Assembly (NCBI RefSeq): GCF_001517935.1
Contig: NZ_LOQF01000002.1
Span: 1 to 64,000, forward strand
Origin: Sneathia sanguinegens
GTDB taxonomy: Bacteria > Fusobacteriota > Fusobacteriia > Fusobacteriales > Leptotrichiaceae
Length of the DNA stretch: 64,000 nucleotides
Reading direction: 5' to 3'
In this document: positions 27,082-38,742 of the stretch, piece after piece
How the letters are laid out: each line of letters begins with the position of its first letter
Position numbering within the stretch: position 1 is the stretch's first letter
Position numbers and translations under genes: made by a program
Notes under the pieces: generated by a model
What the model was told of the DNA's origin: nothing
What the model saw: the letters and a program-made list of their open reading frames with translations, nothing else
Database searches by the model: none

Positions 27082-28071
27082 TTATCTTACTTTTCCTTTT
27101 TTGTAAGCCCCTTCAGCACCATAAACATCTACTATTTTTTCTTTGTAGTATTTCTTCATAAATTCTTTACCTTTTGCTAAGTATTTTCTAGGGTCAAATA
27201 CAGTTGGATCATCAAAGAATGCTTTTCTAACTCCTGCAGTAAATGCTAATCTTCCATCTGTATCAACATTTATTTTTGCAACTGCTGATTTAGAAGCCAT
27301 ATGTAATTGTTCATCAGGTATTCCTAATGCATCTTGTAATTTTCCACCATTTTCATTAATAATTCTTACATATTGTTGTGGAACTGATGAAGAACCATGT
27401 AATACTATAGGGAATCCTGGTATTCTTTTTTCTATTTCTTTTAATATATCTAATCTAATATGTGGATTGTCACCTGGTTTGAATTTATATGCACCATGTG
27501 AAGTTCCTATTGCAATTGCTAATGAATCAACTCCTGTTTTTGAAACAAAATCTTCAACTTCACTTGGTTGAGTGAATATATGTTCTTCAGCATGTACTTC
27601 ATCTTCAATACCTGCTAATACTCCTAATTCTGCTTCAACAGTAACATCATATTTATGAGCAAAATCTGCAACCTTCTTTGAAAGTGCAACATTTTCATCA
27701 TATGGATATTTTGAAGCATCAATCATTACTGATGAGAATCCATTTAAAATACAGTCTTCAGCTATTTCATAACTTGGACCATGATCCAAATGTAATGCAA
27801 CTGGTATATCTGAACCTGAAGCCTTTACATATTCTACTGCTGCTCTACCTAACCATGGTATCATATCTCTTCCAATATAATTTCTTGCACTTGGTGAAAC
27901 TTGTAGAATTACTGGTGCCCCCATTTCAACACAAGCTTCAATAATAGCTTGTAATTGTTCCAAATTATTGAAATTAAATGCGGGAACTGCATATCCTTCC
28001 TTATTTGCTTTTGCAAACATTTCCTTAGTATTAACTAAACCAAAATCTTTGTAGTTATACTTCATTTCCAT
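27082..28071 (-). CDS. fba: fructose-bisphosphate aldolase, class II
   Basis: Zn-dependent glycolytic aldolase. Metal and catalytic blocks: LHLDHGPSYE (Asp-His, about 94-103), EAELGVLAG (about 142), GTSHGAYK and VLHGSSSVPQ. 329 residues with the insert pattern of the longer class IIB/Gly-rich subgroup found in Firmicutes and Fusobacteria. AGGAGG lies 10 bases before the first ATG; a second ATG two codons in is possible. Confidence 0.95.
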   Translation of the reverse strand: MEMKYNYKDFGLVNTKEMFAKANKEGYAVPAFNFNNLEQLQAIIEACVEMGAPVILQVSPSARNYIGRDMIPWLGRAAVEYVKASGSDIPVALHLDHGPSYEIAEDCILNGFSSVMIDASKYPYDENVALSKKVADFAHKYDVTVEAELGVLAGIEDEVHAEEHIFTQPSEVEDFVSKTGVDSLAIAIGTSHGAYKFKPGDNPHIRLDILKEIEKRIPGFPIVLHGSSSVPQQYVRIINENGGKLQDALGIPDEQLHMASKSAVAKINVDTDGRLAFTAGVRKAFFDDPTVFDPRKYLAKGKEFMKKYYKEKIVDVYGAEGAYKKGKVR

Positions 28072-28121
28072 GTTATTTAATCCTCCTATTCGATATATAT
28101 CTTATTTTAGCATAATTTGCA

Positions 28122-30731
<2,610 letters not shown>

Positions 30732-31543
30732 ATATTTCTTTTAGCCTCCTAAATCTATTTCTTAGTCCAGATTTTGATATATTTAATTTATTTGCTAGTT
30801 CTTGCAAAGAAGCATCTTCATTTTTCATTCTAAGTATGGCTACTTCTCTTAAATTTTCATTTATATTATTAAGACCTATTGTTTTATCTATTTTTCGTAT
30901 AAGTTCTATTTGTTTCATAGAAGTACTTAGTTTTTTTGCTTCATTTGCTATTTCATAATTCATATTTCTATTTATTTTTAAATTAATCTCTTTATTTATA
31001 CTTGAATTTTGATAATAAAAGAAAGACTTTTGAGCAGATAAATCTATTAATAAATCTAATATATCTTCACAATTTCGTACATATATTAAATTTGTATCTT
31101 TTTTCTCTGAATAAAAAGCTTTTTTCCCCCATTCATTTAAAAGATTAAATAAATATTTTGCACTATCCTTACTTTCAATAAAAAAATCCATAGAATATCC
31201 TTTTATTGGATCTTTTATATATCCACCTGCTAAAAATATACCTTTAAATACCCAAGTATTATCTAAATTAGACTGAGCTATTTTAAAATTTTGTATTTTT
31301 ATTTCGTAAATAATCATATTTTTTTTTATGTAATTGAACTTAAAATCAAATATTTCTATTTTTTTTAAATTTTCAACAATTCTTCTTGCTAAATAACTTA
31401 TTTCTGTTTTAAAATTTACTCCTTCTTTTATTATAGCACCTTTTGATAGAAAAATTCCATATAATTCTGAGATAATTTCATTTTTTGTCTGTGGTTTTAT
31501 TAAAAGCACTTCTTTTTTCACCTTAGTAGAAAATGAAATAATA

Positions 31544-32911
31544 TTATCTTCCATAGTTTATACCAGATTTCCATTTTATTTTAGTTATTATAATTAAAAA
31601 TATTATTGCTGCTGTAAAATTAGAAAATAGATTTCCATAAAATACTGCATAATATCCTAAATATCTTTGTGTACATAAGATAAATACATATCTAAATAAC
31701 CATATTCTTAAAAAACTCATAACAAGAGGCATAACATTTTTACCTAAGGCATTAAATATTGCCTGACAAACCATAAATATTCCATAAGGTAATATTGAAA
31801 ATGTATAAATTTTCAAAGCTGAATTTGCAACATTTAAAACATTTTGTTGTAAGGTAAATAATTTTGTTATTTTACTTGTTAAAGGAATAATTATAACTAA
31901 AGTTGTAAGAGCTATTATTATCGCTATAGTTAATCCTATTTTATATATCTTTTTTGCTTTTTTTGAATTACCTACCCCTATATTTAAACTAACCATAGTA
32001 GTTACAGTAGTTCCTATACAAGATGGTAATTGAAAGCATAAGCTATTTACATTACTAGCTATTCCTAAGCCTGCTATAACAACTGCTCCATACTTACTTA
32101 TTTCCATATTTATTAATAGAAAGCCTAAATTTATCATCATAAAGCTTAACATAGATGGAATACCTAATTTTATAAGTGTAAATATAATATTCTTTTCAAA
32201 TTTATAATCACATAGATTTAATTTATATATATATTTATTCAAAAATAAATCATAGTACATCCAAAAACTTACTACTATGTATGCAGATAGCGAAGCAAAT
32301 ACTGCCCCCTTTATATCCATTTTTAATAGTTCTAAAAAAATAAAATTAAAAAATATTTTAAGTAATAATAAAACTATCATTCTATAAAACGAAGCTTCTG
32401 GATTACCTACACCATCTTTTATAGAATTGAATATAGCTGCCATAAATTGAAAGGGTATTACCAGTGAATATAGCGATAAATACATATACACATCATTTGA
32501 CATATCCTTAGTTACTGTTGTAGACATATATGAAGCTACAAATAAGCTAATTGGTATTAGAACTAAACCACAAAATATTCCAAAAATTAAAACTTGTAAG
32601 GCTGTTTTTTTTACTCCTTTTACATCTCCCTTACCGACCAATTGTCCTATCATGGCCATCGCTGCAACTCCCAAGCCTTGTGATAAACCAAGCATTATAT
32701 TTATTGTAGGTTGTGAATATGTTATCGCCCCCGTTCTTTCTGGTCCTATTATATGATTTAAATATAGCCCATCTGTAAATGGTATCATGGCTTGTACAAT
32801 AGCCATCATTATTGTAGGAATACTAAGTAAAAATAGGGTAACTATTACATTTCCATTAAGTATAATATTTCGTCTATCTTCCATAGTTAATTTTGTAATA
32901 TTTATTTTCAA
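31544..32911 (-). CDS. MATE-family efflux transporter
   Basis: 455 residues, 12 membrane segments in two related halves (GLSQGLGVAAMAMIGQLVGKG in the first; IASNVNSLCFQLPSCIGTTVTTMV in the second) as in MATE Na+/H+ drug antiporters. Substrate unknown. The start appears to be TTG, six bases after GAGGAG; the nearby ATG is out of frame, and an in-frame ATG nine codons later is the alternative. First gene before whiA. Confidence 0.88.
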   Translation of the reverse strand: MKINITKLTMEDRRNIILNGNVIVTLFLLSIPTIMMAIVQAMIPFTDGLYLNHIIGPERTGAITYSQPTINIMLGLSQGLGVAAMAMIGQLVGKGDVKGVKKTALQVLIFGIFCGLVLIPISLFVASYMSTTVTKDMSNDVYMYLSLYSLVIPFQFMAAIFNSIKDGVGNPEASFYRMIVLLLLKIFFNFIFLELLKMDIKGAVFASLSAYIVVSFWMYYDLFLNKYIYKLNLCDYKFEKNIIFTLIKLGIPSMLSFMMINLGFLLINMEISKYGAVVIAGLGIASNVNSLCFQLPSCIGTTVTTMVSLNIGVGNSKKAKKIYKIGLTIAIIIALTTLVIIIPLTSKITKLFTLQQNVLNVANSALKIYTFSILPYGIFMVCQAIFNALGKNVMPLVMSFLRIWLFRYVFILCTQRYLGYYAVFYGNLFSNFTAAIIFLIIITKIKWKSGINYGR

Positions 32912-32925
32912 TTCATTCTCCTCGT

Positions 32926-32951
32926 AAAAAAAAGCATGTTTTCACATGCTT
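32926..32951 (-). terminator. intrinsic terminator after crr
   Basis: AAGCATGT and ACATGCTT pair over 8 bp with a 4-base loop, followed by eight T on the minus strand. Confidence 0.85.
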
Positions 32952-32961
32952 ATATAATTTA

Positions 32962-33462
32962 TTATACATCAATTTCTATAATTTTTTCTTGCCCTGCATG
33001 TACTTCTTGATTTTCGTACTTAATAATTTCTTTGTATTCTTCTGATTCCAATACAATGACTGGCGAAGTTACTGATGGAACCTTATCTTTAATAAACTCT
33101 AAGTCGTATTTTATAATCCCATCTCCTGCTTTTACTTTTGTTCCAGATTCTACTAATTTTTCAAATCCTTCACCATTTAACTTAACTGTATCTAATCCTA
33201 AATGAACTAAAATACTTATTCCATCCTTTGATTCTAATGTAAATGCATGCAATGTTGGTGTAACTTCAACAACTCCATCCATAGGTGCAACCATTACTCC
33301 AGAATTGCTTGGTTCTATTGCTATTCCATCCCCCAACATCTTTGAAGCAAATGTTTCATCTTTTACTGTTTCTAAAGGAACTACCTTACCTGTTAAAGGT
33401 GCTATAAGAACTTTTTTTGTATCTTTATCTTTTTTACTAAATAATTTGCTAAAAAAACCCAT
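32962..33462 (-). CDS. crr: PTS glucose-type EIIA component
   Basis: 166-residue soluble EIIA-Glc. The accepted phosphate sits on the His of ILVHLGLDTVKLNG (about residue 85); the partner His is in THAFTLE. APMDGVVE and KAGDGIIKYD are further family blocks. A lone EIIA passes phosphate from HPr to membrane EIICB proteins encoded elsewhere and may regulate uptake. Own promoter and terminator. The ribosome site is unusually placed; see the hairpin entry. Confidence 0.92.
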   Translation of the reverse strand: MGFFSKLFSKKDKDTKKVLIAPLTGKVVPLETVKDETFASKMLGDGIAIEPSNSGVMVAPMDGVVEVTPTLHAFTLESKDGISILVHLGLDTVKLNGEGFEKLVESGTKVKAGDGIIKYDLEFIKDKVPSVTSPVIVLESEEYKEIIKYENQEVHAGQEKIIEIDV

Positions 33463-33496
33463 ATTATTCTTGTGTATTAATTACACAACTCCTTTC
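33463..33496 (-). promoter_or_regulatory. hairpin between Shine-Dalgarno and start codon of crr
   Basis: On the minus strand GAAAGGAG is followed at once by a perfect 7-bp inverted repeat (TTGTGTA, 5-base loop, TACACAA) and then 7 bases before ATG. Unfolded, the spacing is 26 bases, too long; folded, the effective spacing is 7. No other ribosome site or nearer start is visible. Confidence 0.6.
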
Positions 33497-33688
33497 TTTT
33501 TAGACTCATATTATCTATAATAACATATTTAAAATAATATATCAACATTACTTTATTTTCTATATTTTTACTTAAAAAACAAGTTATTAATTCCTTCTTT
33601 TTTATTTTTGAAAAAATATAATTTTTAATAAACATAAGTCTGGGCATAATAATAGTAAAATTAAGACAAGGATAAAAAATATAACTAT

Positions 33689-34105
33689 TTATTTTTCTTT
33701 TCCTTTTTTCAATGCTATTAAAAAAAGTATTAAGCCTATTCCAACTAATATATGACCAAGTCCAGCAAGTCCAGATATAAATAAAGATATTTTATTAGAA
33801 ATTTCTAATTCAAGTACTTGAATTATCCCACGCACTAACATTGAAATTGATAAAATTGCTAAACCTATATTATATATTTTCATAAAAATACAAAAACTTT
33901 TCTGTTTTTCTAATTCAATATTTTTAGAAAATATTGCAACAAATAAATAAACAAAAGTGCCTAGAATAAAAAGATGAGTATGTACCTTACCAAGAGTTGT
34001 TACTTTTGTAAAATGATAAAATTTTGTAAATTCACGATAAAAAACTCCTCCTATCATTGCAAATATCGCATAAATTAATGCTAAGTTTAAATATTTCTTT
34101 TTCAT
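33689..34105 (-). CDS. DUF2871-like membrane protein
   Basis: 138 residues with four membrane segments. GKVHTHLFILGTFVYLFVA and the GGVFYREF N-terminal block match my memory of the DUF2871 family; function is unknown. It overlaps the preceding membrane-protein gene by 4 bases (ATGA) and so shares its regulation by the upstream TetR protein. Confidence 0.7.
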   Translation of the reverse strand: MKKKYLNLALIYAIFAMIGGVFYREFTKFYHFTKVTTLGKVHTHLFILGTFVYLFVAIFSKNIELEKQKSFCIFMKIYNIGLAILSISMLVRGIIQVLELEISNKISLFISGLAGLGHILVGIGLILFLIALKKGKEK

Positions 34106-34764
34106 TTAAAAGCCTCCTTTTTCATAGTATTATATCCAATTAATACTGTCCATATATATGCACAAGTTTTAGGTATCATTAATACTCCAATTGCAGGAAT
34201 AGTACTTGATAAGAGTACAACCGGTATGTAAAAAGCAAAACTAAAAACTATTGTAAGCCAAATATTTTTAAAATTATTATCCTTATTTGCCTTATCATAA
34301 AAAAGCTTAATAATTAATAAACCCAGAAGTAGAAAAGGAATATTTCTATATATTCCCCATGATAAAGGTTGTTTTATACTAAGCCATTTATTTTGAGGCA
34401 TAATTGAAAGTATTATCCTTAATATTGACAATATATATACCATAAGTGTTAGGCTCTTTTTTCCTCTTATTTTATATCTACTTCTCCAAACATAATATAG
34501 TAGTATATAAAAAATAGTCATTGTAATTGAGGTTATAAGCTTACCTATACCTAATGCCCTTGTATATGTTGAAAGCCCTGTAGTATTAAGAGCAATAGCT
34601 CTTGGTACTAAATGAAATGCATCTCCTAAGCCAAGTATTATAGCCATAAGTCCAAATATGAAAAATTGACTGTTTAATTTACTCTTACTTAGCATTTTTA
34701 TTCCTAAAATAATAACTGTTAACAAATATACTACATCAAAAAGTGTTTCAAAAATCGCTTGCAT
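34102..34764 (-). CDS. multi-pass membrane protein of unknown function
   Basis: 220 residues from the chosen ATG, with about seven hydrophobic segments and few soluble loops. I do not recognise a named family. The start was set by GGGAGGAG five bases upstream; an in-frame ATG nine codons earlier would overlap the operator palindrome. It forms a unit with the DUF2871 gene and lies directly behind a TetR regulator, suggesting an inducible membrane or stress module. Confidence 0.68.
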   Translation of the reverse strand: MQAIFETLFDVVYLLTVIILGIKMLSKSKLNSQFFIFGLMAIILGLGDAFHLVPRAIALNTTGLSTYTRALGIGKLITSITMTIFYILLYYVWRSRYKIRGKKSLTLMVYILSILRIILSIMPQNKWLSIKQPLSWGIYRNIPFLLLGLLIIKLFYDKANKDNNFKNIWLTIVFSFAFYIPVVLLSSTIPAIGVLMIPKTCAYIWTVLIGYNTMKKEAFK

Positions 34765-34784
34765 TAAAACTCCTCCCGTCATTA

Positions 34785-34797
34785 TGAACAATGTTCA
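34785..34797. promoter_or_regulatory. TetR-type operator palindrome
   Basis: TGAACA-A-TGTTCA, a perfect 6+6 inverted repeat, lies between the TetR gene and the membrane-protein gene, 20 bases before the latter's start. It is a likely binding site for the adjacent TetR protein. Confidence 0.5.
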
Positions 34798-34840
34798 ATT
34801 TAAACTGATATAAAACTCTTCCATATTTGGAAGAGTAAAT

Positions 34841-35398
34841 TTAATATATACTTTTTTTTATCAAATCTATTAATATCATATAATCATATTTCTTTTGTGT
34901 CAATAAGGAAAATATATTCATTATTAAAAAATCAATAAATTTTTCTTTTGAAAATTTATCATTAAAAACATTAGGTCTAATATTCGTATCTTTTTTCAAA
35001 ATATCTTTCATCTTTTTTTTAATATTGGAAAGATAAAAATTCATTTTGCTATATCCTTTTTCTTTCCCATTTTCTGATAAACTTATTGAATGTATCATAA
35101 AAAAATTTGGATATTTATCTACATTAATTCTTATATGCAAAAAAAGTTTTTCTACAAATTCTAAAAAATTGAGTTCTTTTTTTTCAAAATCATTCCACTT
35201 AAATATATCTTCCCAAACACTTTCAATTATTGCAATTAAAAGATCATCTTTTGAAGGAAAATAATAATATATGGAACCTAGTGCAATATTACATTCTTTT
35301 GCTACTAACCTCATATTTATTGCAGTTAATCCTTTATTTGAAACAATTTTTTTACAAGTTTCAAGAATATTTTCTCTAGATGTAATCACAGTATTCAC
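34841..35398 (-). CDS. TetR-family transcriptional regulator
   Basis: 185 residues. The N-terminal HTH is clear: ILETCKKIVSNKGL, RLVAKECNIALGSIYYYFPSKDDLL (residues 11-53). The C-terminal ligand domain is divergent, as usual. The start is GTG. It lies upstream of, and on the same strand as, two small membrane-protein genes with a palindrome in between, so it probably represses them and perhaps itself. Confidence 0.83.
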   Translation of the reverse strand: MNTVITSRENILETCKKIVSNKGLTAINMRLVAKECNIALGSIYYYFPSKDDLLIAIIESVWEDIFKWNDFEKKELNFLEFVEKLFLHIRINVDKYPNFFMIHSISLSENGKEKGYSKMNFYLSNIKKKMKDILKKDTNIRPNVFNDKFSKEKFIDFLIMNIFSLLTQKKYDYMILIDLIKKSIY

Positions 35399-35426
35399 TC
35401 AATATACACTCCATTCTAAATATTTT

Positions 35427-35933
35427 CTATATATTAATCCAATATCTTCTTGTTGTAACATTTCCTCTTGATAATCTATTTTGCACTTTGTTTTCCAAAA
35501 TCCCACCATTATTTTCTATAACTTTTATTGATCCGATATTATCATCATCACATGTAATCAAAACCTTATGAAGGTTCAGTGTCTCTTTACAATACATAAG
35601 TGCCATAGAGAGCATTTTTGTTCCATAGCCCTTCATACATTCAGATTGTCTAATTTCATATCCTATGTGACCACCATAGTTAATTAAAAAAGAATTTAAT
35701 TCATGCCTAATATTAATTTCACCAATAAATTTTTCATTATCTATCAACCAAAATGTAGTGGCTCTAACATAATTTATAGGCAAATTTATACCATGTTCAA
35801 AATTATATGAACTTTCTATAATTGTCTCAGGGTTATTAAAACGTCTTTCTGCATGCGGTCTAAAAATTTCATCTTCTTCATTTGCTTCTATATAACCTTG
35901 AATATATTTCTTATCTGGTCTAATTAATTTCAT
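35427..35933 (-). CDS. GNAT-family N-acetyltransferase (RimJ/RimL-like)
   Basis: 168 residues. The core has FIGEINIRHEL, HIGYEIRQSECMKGYGTKML (acetyl-CoA loop with a KGYGT variant) and SIKVIENNGGILENK, typical of GNAT_3/RimJ-like enzymes of Firmicutes. The ATG follows AAAGGAGG with correct spacing; an earlier in-frame ATG lies before that ribosome site and is rejected. It marks the start of the imported region. Substrate unknown. Confidence 0.82.
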   Translation of the reverse strand: MKLIRPDKKYIQGYIEANEEDEIFRPHAERRFNNPETIIESSYNFEHGINLPINYVRATTFWLIDNEKFIGEINIRHELNSFLINYGGHIGYEIRQSECMKGYGTKMLSMALMYCKETLNLHKVLITCDDDNIGSIKVIENNGGILENKVQNRLSRGNVTTRRYWINI

Positions 35934-36110
35934 AAGTCCTCCTTTATTAATCATACCCTTTTACACTGCTTACAATATGTCATGTGTCAATTACACTCAC
36001 TAACAACAGTATATTCAAAAATCTTCTGTAATTTTTGTTTTGGCGTAATACGTTTACTCTATAAGCTGAGATTTATTTGTGGTTATTTTTATATCCTAAA
36101 ATTAAATCAC

Positions 36111-36593
36111 TTAGTTTATTTCTGTAATTATATGCTCTACGCTACTATGCTCTGAGCTAAGATATTCCTTCATAAATGTCGGATATGCCTTACATTTATC
36201 TAGCTCATCTATAGGCACCCAATACATTGTCTCTTTAGCACCTGAATCTGTAGTGCTTTGTCTCGTAAAATCTCTTTTGCCTATTGGTTTCATCATATAG
36301 TAGAAAGTAAGCTCATGGAAGTCCACTCCTTTTAAGCCAGAGGTTCCAATGAAGAAGTTCTCGTGTATTACTGCAAGGTGATCGACCTCGTAATTAAGTC
36401 CTGTCTCTTCAAACACTTCTCTCTTCACGGCTTCTTCTGATGTCTCACCCATGTGAACTGCTCCACCAACTGAGTAGTAATAGTCATCGACTTCATTTCT
36501 TGCAAATAGCACGCAACCATCTTCGACTATGATTGCTGCCGCTCTATATCTAAATGCTTTTTTATCTTCAATAATAGAACAATTATGCTCCAT
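36111..36593 (-). CDS. NUDIX hydrolase
   Basis: 160 residues with a complete Nudix box, GGAVHMGETSEEAVKREVFEETGL (about 43-66), including the metal-binding REVFEE. It would cleave a nucleoside-diphosphate-linked substrate; which one is unknown. G+C is higher than in the core genes, with Clostridia-like codon use (GAC, CTC), consistent with recent transfer. It lies alone between the GNAT gene and a chimeric small gene. Confidence 0.88.
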   Translation of the reverse strand: MEHNCSIIEDKKAFRYRAAAIIVEDGCVLFARNEVDDYYYSVGGAVHMGETSEEAVKREVFEETGLNYEVDHLAVIHENFFIGTSGLKGVDFHELTFYYMMKPIGKRDFTRQSTTDSGAKETMYWVPIDELDKCKAYPTFMKEYLSSEHSSVEHIITEIN

Positions 36594-36615
36594 AGTTTTC
36601 CTCCATTAAATCCTT

Positions 36616-36969
36616 TTAAATCTCACAATATTTAAATATTCTACTATTTTTTTCATACTCAATAAGATTTTCATCTACATTTTCGCTTTCAAAATCAACT
36701 TTAATTTTTCCACTATTCTCAATATTCATCGTTAACACAGTCCACTTATCTTTTTCACGCATCGCTCCTTCCAGTGCACCAAACTGGTACATGACACTTT
36801 TTTCCTTGCTCTTAAACTGTGAAAAGTCATAGTCAATACTTTTGCAAATTTTAGTAGCGTATTCGTCTCGATACAGTGTCGGGAACTGCTCTGTGCAAAG
36901 CTTCCGTGCATACAACGGTAAAACAAGTGTTTCCTGTATACTACCTTTTTCTATATGAATTTTATTCAT
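36616..36969 (-). CDS. small chimeric protein: methyltransferase N-terminus joined to an unrelated tail
   Basis: 117 residues. The first about 70 (GSIQETLVLPLYARKLC through QFGALEGAMREKD) resemble the N-terminus of LCM-type SAM-dependent methyltransferases; no SAM-binding GxGxG follows. From WTVLTMNIENSGKIKVDF onward the sequence changes character and looks like the end of a small immunity-type (YezG/DUF600-like) protein. An internal deletion that joined two genes in frame is the simplest reading. A ribosome site GAAAGGAG is present, so a product may still be made; activity is doubtful. Confidence 0.5.
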   Translation of the reverse strand: MNKIHIEKGSIQETLVLPLYARKLCTEQFPTLYRDEYATKICKSIDYDFSQFKSKEKSVMYQFGALEGAMREKDKWTVLTMNIENSGKIKVDFESENVDENLIEYEKNSRIFKYCEI

Positions 36970-37080
36970 TGATAAACTCCTTTCTGTTATAATGATAAAA
37001 CTATCGTATTTGAATAAGATATTCTTATTCTTTTTGCTGAGTATCTACCTCGTTTCTGTACAAAGATTTTTAGTAAAATT

Positions 37081-37387
37081 TCATTTAAAATCCACTCTAC
37101 TCATTTTTCTATCCATAGGTTCTAAGTATATTTCAAGTTCTTCCAAAGAGTAATCAATCGTCTTTATTTCTCCAATTGGATATAAAGATTATGCGGGTAT
37201 TTATACCCAACAAAGAAATTGTCTCTCGCAGAAGATTTGTGTGTTCAGCGGACTTCTTAACTAATAAGCTATATTCCTTGTAAGTCCCTTCTGCTTCAAT
37301 GTTAAGCCTAATAGTATCCAGCTTGACAGAAATCTTATCTTTTCCCGTTACCAGTATTGCTCTATCCATGTTACGCCTTCTGTGCAT
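37081..37387 (-). pseudogene. SIMPL-domain (DUF541) protein remnant
   Basis: The 5' part encodes KISVKLDTIRLNIEAEGTYKEY, typical of SIMPL proteins of Firmicutes. After about residue 60 the frame is lost. In another frame the last 90 bases encode TIDYSLEELEIYLEPMDRK up to a TGA, which fits the family's C-terminus. The middle (about 100 residues) is missing. A 77-residue fragment could be translated but would not fold as the full domain. Confidence 0.65.
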
Positions 37388-37404
37388 AAAATAATTCTTT
37401 CAAC

Positions 37405-37690
37405 TTAACTATCTGATTTTGACGTTAATTTATACACTTCTATTAAAGGTCTCCACATGCGATGTCTTTTGCTTGGAAACATAATTTTTATCAATGAGGA
37501 CAAATATTTTTTGCCTTTTTTAGTTGACCTTACACATTGCCAATTTACTTTTTTATAAATTGAACTGGTGTGCCAAGTTCTTCTTGAAAGTATTTTACCA
37601 CAAAATCCACATTCTAGCATACTTGAAAAGTATATTTTCTTGATAGTTTTTCTCTTTTTCTATCCTTATTAACAATAGTATTTCAGTTCT
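37405..37690 (-). pseudogene. large serine recombinase remnant (zinc-ribbon part)
   Basis: MLECGFCGKILSRRTWHTSS followed by WQCVRSTKKGKKY is the recombinase zinc-ribbon domain of Tn4451/TnpX-type serine integrases. Just upstream, in a shifted frame, DRKREKLSRKYTF supplies the linker that normally precedes it. The catalytic N-terminal domain is absent and the sequence after KKYLSS is degenerate. It records an integrative element that once had its own integrase here. Confidence 0.68.
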
Positions 37691-38018
37691 TATTTTTTTT
37701 ATTATATTTGAAGCTTTTATTACTTTTACTTTTATATTCATTTTACCTCCTTCCCATTTTGTATCTTTCTACAGTTTTATTATATCACAAGATTAACATA
37801 GCAAATCTCATACTATAAATCTTTATTGCTTGCATTTTACCCTCCTAAGTAAGTTAATTTTTTACTTGATAAGTTATCTAAAATTAAAATATACTAATCT
37901 CACCTAAGCAACTTTAATAATATTCGAACTTCAAAGTATTTTGATTTTTATAGAAAGATGACAAAATCCCCCTCACTTTATAAAGTGAAATTTGCCCTCT
38001 TTGGTAACCAATAATATC
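37691..38018. other. intergenic stretch without a gene
   Basis: No supported coding sequence. It is AT-rich with runs of T and an isolated GGAGG-ATG on the minus strand that leads to no recognisable protein. At 37973-37988 there is a perfect 16-bp palindrome TCACTTTATAAAGTGA, probably a regulator site or terminator stem left from the element. Confidence 0.5.
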
Positions 38019-38660
38019 CTACACCGTTTCTCCAAGACTCATAAGAGAAATGCTGTCAAGCATTGTAAAGTTTTCCTTTAACAGTTCCTTATCCATCGGA
38101 TAGTCTAACTTAAATCTTGAAGTTACTGCGTAGCTTATCGAGTCCCTCACAAATTTAGTAAAGGAAAGTCTATCTTCATCGGATATTCTAAGCTCATTCA
38201 TCAGGCTATCTATTTTTTTCATCCCCGTAAAGCCTGCTTAAAGAAAAAATGTTTTCTAAAGTGCTTTCGCATTCTTCATAGCCCTCACTTCTTTTAATAC
38301 ATCTCTATGAGTTTCTTTATCAAATCTTCAAAGATTTACCTCATTGACATATCTATTTTTAGAAACGGTCTGACTTATATCAAAGATATAGTCCACCTTT
38401 TTGTATGTGCCATAGTCCTCTAAAATTGGGATACCATTTTGACCTCTCATAACAGTACGGTTAAAAAAGCGTTCCCTTCAATAATCAAACTTGGCACAGG
38501 CTATAGCTTCAAAATTCCTATCATAGATACTTAACTGACTTCTAAAGTCGTATCTTTGATTATTTCCAACAACCTTTAAGAGCTTCGGGTATTCTGCTTC
38601 ACTTTGCAAAATATCCTGTTTTACAAGCACCAAAATGTTATGAAAATCATTGATTCGCAT
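38019..38660 (-). pseudogene. LtrC/ArdC-like conjugative-element protein, decayed
   Basis: The frame starts MRINDFHNILVLVKQDILQ and continues RYDFRSQLSIYDRNFE, the N-terminus of the LtrC-like proteins of Firmicutes ICEs. It runs through two in-frame TGA codons (after AKFDY and after YVNEVNL), then shifts frame twice (EGYEECESTLENIFSLSRLYG; then KIDSLMNELRISDEDRL). The end FVRDSISYAVTSRF matches the same family. Two nonsense codons and two frameshifts show a dead gene, though about 200 residues of identity are still legible. Confidence 0.68.
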
Positions 38661-38742
38661 TTTTATCTCCTTCTTTTTTCAAACAAAAAAGGCGGTTAGA
38701 TTTTACTCTAATCACCTTCGCTATATACCAAATATTATTACT

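Noticed and set aside
37448-37462. GTCTCCACATG within the recombinase remnant, similar to the rlmD core
   Set aside because: Only CATGTGGAGAC matches; the following GTAGTATTG part is absent and the sequence reads as part of the recombinase frame, so I do not count it as another rlmD end.
38478-38660. Reassignment of TGA to Trp
   Set aside because: Core genes use TGA rarely or as a stop and keep TGG for Trp; stops of several kinds (TGA, TAA, TAG) and frameshifts occur only in the island.
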